A stretch of DNA of 5,800 nucleotides from contig JAFXMJ010000113.1 of the NCBI GenBank assembly GCA_017530465.1, forward strand, positions 1 through 5,800. The letters are read 5' to 3'. The translations under genes and the position numbers were made by a program. Positions 1-5,800 of this stretch are shown here, piece after piece. A model generated the notes under the pieces. That model searched no databases. It saw nothing but the letters and a program-made list of their open reading frames with translations, and was not told the DNA's origin. Source of the stretch: Bacteroidales bacterium. Lineage in GTDB: Bacteria; Bacteroidota; Bacteroidia; Bacteroidales; UBA3824. Every line of letters starts with the position of its first letter. Within the stretch, counting starts at the first letter, position 1.

Positions 1-98
1 CCCCGACTTTGCAACTTCGATGCAGGACCGTGCCAAATTGTGCTATACTTCCCGAAAATCTGTGCTATAATAGACTATGTATCCCCTTGGAAACGGAG
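1..98. mobile_element. End of an insertion sequence, possibly IS21-like (partial)
   Basis: The helicase reading frame on the minus strand matches its family up to GERRLN (Asn codon at 99-101) and then switches abruptly to unrelated sequence. The conserved VAVTRAR block is not found in any frame between here and base 1. The foreign segment carries a direct repeat, TGTGCTATA, at a 22-base interval, a layout typical of the multiple transposase-binding sites at IS21-family ends. On the other strand the block TATAGCACA-n13-TATAGCACA resembles termini I remember from Bacteroidota IS21-like elements; this is recall, not a search. No transposase coding sequence is visible in the available bases, so the family and the exact boundary (somewhere within about 95-104) are inferred. 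The target-site duplication cannot be seen because the other end lies outside the window. Confidence 0.55.
39..69. repeat. Two direct copies of TGTGCTATA spaced 22 bp
   Basis: Identical 9-base copies lie at 39-47 and 61-69. Their starts are 22 bases apart, about two helical turns, which would place both on the same face of the DNA. The bases between and after them differ. The arrangement fits repeated transposase-binding sites in an IS terminus. No third good copy is seen upstream. Confidence 0.7.
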
Positions 99-3000
99 GT
101 TCAACCTGCGCTCGCCGCCCTTCTGGTTCAATGGACCGAAATTCATACTAACCTTGCCGTCCTTGTCGGGGCCGTAACCCACTGAAAACAAGATGACATC
201 GCGCTCGTCGCCTTGGACGCTTTCGAGGTTTTTGCAGAAAAGCGGCTCTTGTTCGTTGTTGGCGATGGCTTCGAGGTTGGGCTTCTGCGCAAACAAATCC
301 GTCAGCATATCGTCGATAAGATGCTGTTGCACAATGCTGAACGTAACGATGCCGATGGAGCGTTTTGAGAGTTCGGGGTCTGAAAGTCGGCGTTCCACTT
401 CGGCGACCACGGCCTTTGCCTCGGCGGGGTTGCAACGCGATTTGGAGCGGTCGTAATAGCCATCAACTTTCACAAAAGTAACCTTGCTCGTGCGGTTGTC
501 GGGGCTTGGGAACGTGAGGAGCGAATTGTCGTAATACTCGTGGTTAGAGAAAGTTATGAGGCTTTCGTGCTTGCTGCGGTAGTGCCACAGGAGGTTGCGG
601 CTCTTGATGTTGAGGGCGAGGGCGTCGTCGAGGATGGATTCGAGATCCTCTACTTCGATGTTTTCCTCGTCGGTCTGCGTCGATGAGAAGAAACTCGTTG
701 GAGGCATCTGTTTTGGGTCGCCGGTGATGATTACATTCTTGCTGCGGGCGATTGCGCCTACTGCGTCCGAGGTAGGCATTTGTGAGGCTTCATCGAAAAT
801 CGTGAGGTCAAACTGAGGCTTGTCGGTGAGCGTAAGGTATTGAGCCACAGACATTGGCGACATCAACATACACGGGCACAGACGCGGCAGGAGGTTTGGC
901 AGTTGGTCAAAAATCGTGCGGATGGACGTGCCGCGACCGTTGCTGCGGATGTTTTTCATCAGGATGCCGGGTTCGGAATTTTTGGAAGCCTCCACGCTAA
1001 AATCGGGCGCATTGGAGGCGAGTTTGGCGTAAATCTCCGCCTTGGCAAGTTCCATATACTTGTCATTGAGTTCGCGGTAACGCTTGATTTTTTCGTCAAA
1101 TATCTCACCCTTAAAGAGTTGCAGAGCCGGTGACTTTGCACAAACTTTCTCCACGACCGCCTTGTAGAAGGATTTCTTGAACTTCGGCAGCCAAGTGTCA
1201 GGGTTTGAGTTGGTTTTGTCGAAATATTCAACAATGTAATGAGAACACATTTCATCCATTTTCCTCCTGATTGCCACGAAGATATACCAATCTTTGAGGC
1301 TGTCAATGTTGGCAACGATTTTTTCGAGCATCGCTATTTCACTGTGGATGACGGAGTTGGTGCCATTGATGTTATTTGCAAGTTGGGCTATGTCGTAGAG
1401 CCGTCCAAAGTCATTATGAGCCTGTTCGTCGAGAGTTGTGAATTGTGAAAATTTTGGCGCATAGAAATCCTTGAACATCGTGAATCCTTGCGCAAACATC
1501 GCCGCAAAATTCTGTTTAATTTGCTGATACTCAATGGGACTGCCCGACAGGTTCCTGATGTCGGAATTGATGTTGAGAACGTCGCGGAGAATCTGTTCCT
1601 TTGTAGCCCAATCGTCGGAATCTACGCCGTCAAATATTTCTGTCAATTCCCTAAACTTCTCAGCCTCAGAGTTTTCGGCGTTGAATTTCGCGAGGAGATT
1701 GAAAGTTTCGCTCGGGTCGGGAAGATTGGCGGAGATGGCGTATTGTGCGAGTTTGTTCTTGATACCCTTTTGCGCGAAGTATCTCATTATGAAGAACTTG
1801 CCTATCGACTGTTCCCATTCAATTTTCGTCGAAGCCCAATCCTGCGAGAGGATTTCGGGCTTGAAGTTTTTGAGGATTTGGGCGCGGATTTCAGAAGCGT
1901 TTTTGCCGTGTTGGATGGCTTGGAAATATTGTGGAGCCTTGCCGTCGTTGTCGCTGAAAGAAGCCGCCTTAGCGGTCATTGCAGTCAGTTTTGATATGTG
2001 CTTCAACAATTTAGAATAAAGTGCAAAATGATCGTAGGAGTCGGGATTATCGACTTTGAGGAGCGTGTTGCAGTCTTCGATAGACTTATAGTTTTTTTTG
2101 AGCGTGTTGATTGCTGATTGGCAAATTTCTGTAAAAATCCTTCCGCTGTCGGGCTTGTACTCCTTGGGATAGAGGCAGTTGAGGGGGTGGTCAACAGGAT
2201 TGCCGATTGATTTGCAGATTACGGACGCCTCGCTTACGATGTCGAACCATTTTGCCACCAAACTCGGTGTGGCGGTGTCGATAAAATCATTTAGATACGG
2301 TATGTCAGCCTCCACGTCGTCGCTCATCGCAATATACTGACTAATAGCGTCATACATCGACAGTCCGCAATCCAATTTCTTGTGCGTTGCGTCCATTATG
2401 CCATTGAACTCTTGGCGTAGTTCCATCAGGCGTTTGGTGTCGATTTCAAAATCCGCCGGCGACTTGTAGCGCGTTACTTGGGTGCAGTTGTTGAGTTGCG
2501 CAAGTACCTGAGTCTTATTGGCTTTGTTGCTGAAAACGTCCAAGCAAAACGGCGACAATCCCAACTTGTCCAACCTCGTGCGAACAACTTCGAGGGCGGC
2601 GGCTTTTTGGGCAACGAACAACACGCGCTTGCCTCGGTACAATGCGTTTGCAATTATGTTGGTGATAGTCTGCGACTTGCCCGTGCCGGGAGGGCCAAAC
2701 ATAATGAAACTTCCGCCCGAAACCGCTTCCTCGACGGCTTCGAGTTGCGAACTGTCGCAACTAACGGGCAGCAACATATCTGCGGGCGTGTATTTGCGAT
2801 CCATCTCCTCGGCGGTCATCGCGGCGGGCGCGGGCGCGGCGGTCAGGCGACCATTAACGAGCGAATCGACAATGGGGCTTTTCACGAGCAATTCGGCGTG
2901 TGAATGGATGTCGTTCCACATCACAAATTTATTGAAACTGAAATTGCCAATGACAGCCTTTTCCTCTATGTCCCAACGCTTTACGTTCATTATTGCATTG

Positions 3001-4763
3001 CGGACAATTGCAAAAATCTTAGGCACGTCAACGCCGCTTTCGTCTGTCGGCAGCGGGTCGGGCAGTCCGATGTTGATGCCAAAATTCTGCCGCAACATTT
3101 CGGCGAGCGTGATGTTTGCAATGACATCTTCATCACGGCTGCGTATCACATAGCCACTCACGCTGTTACGGCGGATTATTTCAATCGGAAGTAGAAGTAT
3201 CGGGGCGTAGCGCGGAGTCTCGCTTTTTTCGGTTTCATACCAACGCAGGAGACCGATTGCGAGATAGAGCGTATTTGCGCCGTTTTCTTCGAGGGACGAC
3301 TTGCTGTTGCGGTAGAGTGCTTTGAGCGCGGCGGCGTTTTCAGCCTCGGAATAGAGCGAATGGAGACGCTTGTTTTCAATCTCCTGCATAATGAATTTTG
3401 CGGCGTCCGTTCCGGCTGCAATGGTCATATTAACATCGTCAAAATCAATGTCTTCATTTGATGAAAATTCCGACGGTCGCGGCAAAATCCTGAACTCCTC
3501 GCCGCCGCTGAGGTAGTCCTCAATCTTATTGACGCCCGCCGATATCAGCATCAGGTTTTTCTTGTTGAACCTCATATTCAAAAGCGAATTTCTGAGGCTC
3601 AAGTCGAGGAGTTTGCGCTCCCAAATTGTCTGTTTTGTAACAGGCTTATTGTCAGCGGTTAACGATGGAATATCATAGATGGAAATTTCTTGTGGCTTGA
3701 TGTGCGTGCCTTCCGCCGCGACTGCCTCGCCCGGGTCGATTTCAAAACCAGTTGAGGTTTTCAGTAGCCTCGGCAACGGCTTGATACCCACCGACCTACA
3801 CCGCGCAACATCCACAAAATACTCAAATTCGCTCAATGCAATCAGGTGTGTCGCGCCCTGTGTACAAGCCTCCTCAAAATTGACATTGCTCGGCGTGTCG
3901 ATGCAGGTGGATTCCACGACTTCGATGGAGCGCATACCCTCGCCGAGGCGTTTGGTGAGTTCCGTAAGGTCGTCGCTCACAGAGTCTTGGAAGGTTTCAG
4001 GCTCCAAATGCACGCCCACAAATGCGTGTCCGTGTATCGCAATCACAATCGGGTAAAGCCTTGCACATTCCAAACACGATGCGTACAATAACGCCGTCTC
4101 GATGCACGTACCAGCCTTATTTTCAATCACTTCGTCTGCAAATCTGATTCTTTGTCCGTGGATTTCGGAAGCGTCGGCGGGCGGCAGGATGTATGCAATT
4201 TTTTGTTCCTTCAACGCCTCAAAAATCGCGCCCGCCATCTGCCTTACGCGGTTGACGCTGCGGGATCCGTAGCCGTCGATGGTAGAATCGCCCGTAAACT
4301 CCTGCAAAATCTTTGCGGCGCGGCTCACTATCATTCTGACTTGCATCAAGTTAGGCGTTACGAACGAAGCCAAAAGTTCAGGTATGAAGTCGTGAATATA
4401 AAACTCCGCCGGCAGCACTCGCATCGGGAATTTTTGGGTGTGGAGCGTGGTGTCGCCGTACTTGATTGAGACGGTGAAATCGGTCTCCAACTCCTCCGAA
4501 AGTTGCAGCACGAAGCCCTGATTAACATCGGTTTTTACTGTCAGGTCTATCTTTTCGCCGGGTTCGATTTTTGCAATTTCGGACTTAAATTCCGCCGCAA
4601 AATCCGCCCCGGGCGTTATCATAAGCGTCAGGTTTTCAAGCGTTTCAGTGCCTGAATTTTCAATCACAATCCCCTTAGCGACGGGATATTTGTTTTGCAC
4701 CATCGCGAGGTTCAAGAAGGGGAAATAATTGAAATCAATCTTTAAGTTGTCGGTCTCGTTCAT
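75..4763 (-). CDS. DUF4011-type superfamily 1 helicase, C-terminus lost to an IS insertion
   Basis: A 1562-residue open frame, recognised as a DUF4011/AAA_11-AAA_12 superfamily 1 helicase. Approximate order: residues 1-117 are beta-rich and Ig-like. Residues 120-330 are transglutaminase-like, with Cys220 in AGTCIETA and His246 in GHAFVG. Residues 380-640 are DUF4011, with signature WERKLLDLSLRNSLLN at 381-396. The helicase core has Walker A GPPGTGKS at 690-697, motif II DEAS at 1324-1327, motif III GDPKQMPP at 1348-1355, motif IV WHYRSKHES at 1393-1401 and motif V ESVQGDERDV at 1514-1523. About 625 residues separate Walker A from motif II. The match ends at GERRLN (1550-1555). The tail LRFQGDT and the TAG stop come from the adjoining IS end. 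Motif VI and the usual C-terminal DUF3320 or Vsr/DUF559-like nuclease region are missing, so the gene is probably a non-functional remnant. The start at 4763 is preferred because it sits about 30 bases below a good -7 box and includes the conserved N-terminal strands; no Shine-Dalgarno is present. Relatives are tied to anti-phage defence (DUF4011-helicase-Vsr, called Hhe as I recall). A role in this cell is inference. Confidence 0.9.
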   Translation of the reverse strand: MNETDNLKIDFNYFPFLNLAMVQNKYPVAKGIVIENSGTETLENLTLMITPGADFAAEFKSEIAKIEPGEKIDLTVKTDVNQGFVLQLSEELETDFTVSIKYGDTTLHTQKFPMRVLPAEFYIHDFIPELLASFVTPNLMQVRMIVSRAAKILQEFTGDSTIDGYGSRSVNRVRQMAGAIFEALKEQKIAYILPPADASEIHGQRIRFADEVIENKAGTCIETALLYASCLECARLYPIVIAIHGHAFVGVHLEPETFQDSVSDDLTELTKRLGEGMRSIEVVESTCIDTPSNVNFEEACTQGATHLIALSEFEYFVDVARCRSVGIKPLPRLLKTSTGFEIDPGEAVAAEGTHIKPQEISIYDIPSLTADNKPVTKQTIWERKLLDLSLRNSLLNMRFNKKNLMLISAGVNKIEDYLSGGEEFRILPRPSEFSSNEDIDFDDVNMTIAAGTDAAKFIMQEIENKRLHSLYSEAENAAALKALYRNSKSSLEENGANTLYLAIGLLRWYETEKSETPRYAPILLLPIEIIRRNSVSGYVIRSRDEDVIANITLAEMLRQNFGINIGLPDPLPTDESGVDVPKIFAIVRNAIMNVKRWDIEEKAVIGNFSFNKFVMWNDIHSHAELLVKSPIVDSLVNGRLTAAPAPAAMTAEEMDRKYTPADMLLPVSCDSSQLEAVEEAVSGGSFIMFGPPGTGKSQTITNIIANALYRGKRVLFVAQKAAALEVVRTRLDKLGLSPFCLDVFSNKANKTQVLAQLNNCTQVTRYKSPADFEIDTKRLMELRQEFNGIMDATHKKLDCGLSMYDAISQYIAMSDDVEADIPYLNDFIDTATPSLVAKWFDIVSEASVICKSIGNPVDHPLNCLYPKEYKPDSGRIFTEICQSAINTLKKNYKSIEDCNTLLKVDNPDSYDHFALYSKLLKHISKLTAMTAKAASFSDNDGKAPQYFQAIQHGKNASEIRAQILKNFKPEILSQDWASTKIEWEQSIGKFFIMRYFAQKGIKNKLAQYAISANLPDPSETFNLLAKFNAENSEAEKFRELTEIFDGVDSDDWATKEQILRDVLNINSDIRNLSGSPIEYQQIKQNFAAMFAQGFTMFKDFYAPKFSQFTTLDEQAHNDFGRLYDIAQLANNINGTNSVIHSEIAMLEKIVANIDSLKDWYIFVAIRRKMDEMCSHYIVEYFDKTNSNPDTWLPKFKKSFYKAVVEKVCAKSPALQLFKGEIFDEKIKRYRELNDKYMELAKAEIYAKLASNAPDFSVEASKNSEPGILMKNIRSNGRGTSIRTIFDQLPNLLPRLCPCMLMSPMSVAQYLTLTDKPQFDLTIFDEASQMPTSDAVGAIARSKNVIITGDPKQMPPTSFFSSTQTDEENIEVEDLESILDDALALNIKSRNLLWHYRSKHESLITFSNHEYYDNSLLTFPSPDNRTSKVTFVKVDGYYDRSKSRCNPAEAKAVVAEVERRLSDPELSKRSIGIVTFSIVQQHLIDDMLTDLFAQKPNLEAIANNEQEPLFCKNLESVQGDERDVILFSVGYGPDKDGKVSMNFGPLNQKGGERRLNLRFQGDT

Positions 4764-4792
4764 AACGTTGAATGATGTGTTTACGAATGTCG

Positions 4793-4825
4793 CAAAGGTA
4801 GGAAAAAAAATTTGGAAAAAGCAAA
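4793..4825 (-). promoter_or_regulatory. Bacteroidota-type promoter of the helicase gene
   Basis: Read on the minus strand, TACCTTTG (plus-strand 4800-4793) is an exact match to the Bacteroidota -7 consensus TAnnTTTG. A TTTG that could serve as the -33 box lies at plus-strand 4825-4822, 21 bases upstream, slightly longer than the usual spacing. Transcription would start near 4786, leaving a leader of roughly 20 bases before the ATG at 4763, with no Shine-Dalgarno. The spacer is T-rich on the transcribed sense strand. Confidence 0.65.
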
Positions 4826-4845
4826 ATATTATCCATTTTTTTGTT

Positions 4846-4853
4846 TAACTTTG
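4846..4853 (+). promoter_or_regulatory. Bacteroidota-type -7 box of the AAA-ATPase_like gene
   Basis: TAACTTTG is an exact match to the -7 consensus TAnnTTTG and lies 24 bases before the ATG at 4878, implying a very short leader. No TTTG is found at the normal -33 distance (about 4823-4828), where the bases are A/T-rich, so the upstream element is weak or absent. The proposed -33 box of the divergent helicase promoter falls in this same interval. Confidence 0.6.
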
Positions 4854-4877
4854 CAGTGCAATTAAATTCAGAAAATT

Positions 4878-5800
4878 ATGGGAGTTTACTTGAATCCAAA
4901 CAACTTCGGCTTCAAAGAAATATTAGCCGGAAAAATATATGTCGATAAAACAATGTTAATCAGTCAGTTAAATAAGTTTATCGACGAAGGGAATAAATAT
5001 ATCTGCGTATCGCGTCCGAGGCGTTTTGGCAAAACAATCGCCTCAAATATGCTGTGCGCCTACTATTCGAAGGGTTGCGATTCGAGGGAAATGTTTTCAA
5101 AACTCAAAATCTCAAAGGCAAAGAATTTTGAGCAATATCTCAACAAACTGAATTTCATTTCGATAGACGTTGCAAGTGAATATCAGAATGCAATTAATAA
5201 GCCTAATTTGCTTGTAAAACTTGCAAAAATGGTGAAAATGGAATTTGAGCAACAATTTCCGACATTAGATTTTACGCTCTGTGAATCCATTGCCGACTGT
5301 ATGATGAGGGTAAATTCCGTAACGGGCGAAAGGTTTGTGATTATCCTCGACGAATACGACTGCCTTGTGCGCGACCAATTTGGGACGGATTTGTTCAAGG
5401 ATTATTTGGAATTTCTCAACGGCTTGTTCAAGAGCAACACTGTGAGACCAGCCATCGCTTTGGCATACATTACCGGTATTTTGCCAGTTGTGAGGGACAG
5501 AGTGCAGAGCAAACTCAACAATTTTGAGGAATATACGATTCTCGACGCACACGAACTCGCTGAATTTACGGGTTTTACGGAGAAAGATGTAAAGCCTTTG
5601 TGCAGAAAATACAAGATGGATTTTAATGAATGTAAACAGTTTTACGACGGCTATAAACAGTACGGTTTGGATATTTACAATCCCGAATCGGTCGTAAAAT
5701 GTATGCTCAAAGGTGAGTTTGACCGTTTTTGGGGCAAGACTTCCACTTACGCCGTAATCTCTGACCGCCTGAAACACAATTACAAAGGCGCAAAAGACGA
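4878..5800 (+). CDS. AAA-ATPase_like protein, N-terminal part (runs off window)
   Basis: An open frame of 307 complete codons with no stop before the window ends. It matches the AAA-ATPase_like family (PF09820 type), proteins usually a little over 500 residues long that often end in a PD-(D/E)XK-like domain (PDDEXK_9). Visible family marks: the N-terminal FKEILAGKIYVDKT at 12-25; the degenerate Walker A region SRPRRFGKT at 45-53, with Lys52 as the nucleotide-binding lysine; Walker B FVIILDEYD at 153-161, with Asp158 and Glu159; the block ALAYITGILPV near 191-201; and the later FYDGYK and YNPESVV motifs followed by FWGKTSTY. The substrate and cellular role of this family are not established. 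Many near-identical paralogues occur per genome in Bacteroidales, and a mobile or defence-linked role has been suggested only from context. The ATG at 4878 is chosen because the conserved N-terminus starts just after it and a -7 box lies 24 bases upstream. The C-terminal nuclease-like part, if present, lies beyond base 5800. Confidence 0.9.
   Translation, partial: MGVYLNPNNFGFKEILAGKIYVDKTMLISQLNKFIDEGNKYICVSRPRRFGKTIASNMLCAYYSKGCDSREMFSKLKISKAKNFEQYLNKLNFISIDVASEYQNAINKPNLLVKLAKMVKMEFEQQFPTLDFTLCESIADCMMRVNSVTGERFVIILDEYDCLVRDQFGTDLFKDYLEFLNGLFKSNTVRPAIALAYITGILPVVRDRVQSKLNNFEEYTILDAHELAEFTGFTEKDVKPLCRKYKMDFNECKQFYDGYKQYGLDIYNPESVVKCMLKGEFDRFWGKTSTYAVISDRLKHNYKGAKD

Noticed and set aside
2..70. 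Short plus-strand frame ending in TAA TAG that could be the tail of a transposase gene
   Set aside because: Only about 22 codons are available, it overlaps the repeated putative transposase-binding sites, and nothing in it resembles an IstB C-terminus.
66..71. TATAAT hexamer resembling a sigma70 -10 box on the plus strand
   Set aside because: No -35 box lies at the right distance, Bacteroidota use a different consensus, and the hexamer is part of the repeated IS-end sequence.
1488..2019. Two overlapping plus-strand open frames of 160-170 codons
   Set aside because: They are antisense to the helicase insertion region, overlap each other in different frames and resemble nothing known; they are by-products of the codon use of the real gene.
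2518..3153. Plus-strand open frame of 211 codons
   Set aside because: It lies wholly antisense to the conserved helicase gene, including the Walker A region, has a low-complexity Ser/Ala-rich translation with no recognisable motif, and no promoter or ribosome-binding context.
4801..4843. A-run and T-run in the intergenic region as a possible terminator
   Set aside because: The genes diverge here, so no transcript should end in it, and there is no GC-rich stem next to the T-run.
5265..5777. Minus-strand open frame of 170 codons
   Set aside because: It is antisense to the AAA-ATPase_like gene, whose own frame carries clear family motifs through the same bases.

Overview
The window reads like accessory DNA from a member of the Bacteroidota, probably of Bacteroidales type. 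Both intergenic promoters have the Bacteroidota -7 box (TAnnTTTG). Neither start codon has a Shine-Dalgarno sequence; the upstream bases are A/T-rich. The rightward gene also belongs to an ATPase family that is highly multiplied in Bacteroidales. The exact genus cannot be told from this sequence.

Layout. Bases 1 to about 98 are foreign to the adjoining gene and look like one end of an insertion sequence, possibly IS21-like. They carry a 9-base direct repeat at a 22-base interval but no transposase gene. Bases 75-4763 on the minus strand hold one very large open frame of 1562 codons. It encodes a DUF4011-type superfamily 1 helicase with an N-terminal beta-rich region, a transglutaminase-like Cys/His region, the DUF4011 signature, and a helicase core split by an insertion of roughly 600 residues. 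Bases 4764-4877 are a compact divergent promoter region. Bases 4878-5800 on the plus strand are the first 307 codons of an AAA-ATPase_like (PF09820-type) protein that runs off the window.

Main point. The helicase is cut off inside the conserved block where motif VI should begin (GERRLN, then normally VAVTRAR). The last seven codons and the stop come from the insertion-sequence end. The protein therefore lacks the arginine-bearing motif VI and the C-terminal region, which in relatives usually carries DUF3320 and/or a Vsr/DUF559-like nuclease domain. Full-length relatives are candidate or reported anti-phage proteins, so this looks like a defence-type gene inactivated by transposition.

How the genes relate. 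The two genes diverge from a 114-base spacer with promoters back to back. They could share regulation, but nothing in the sequence shows that they act together. No RNA gene, CRISPR array, tRNA or convincing terminator was seen.
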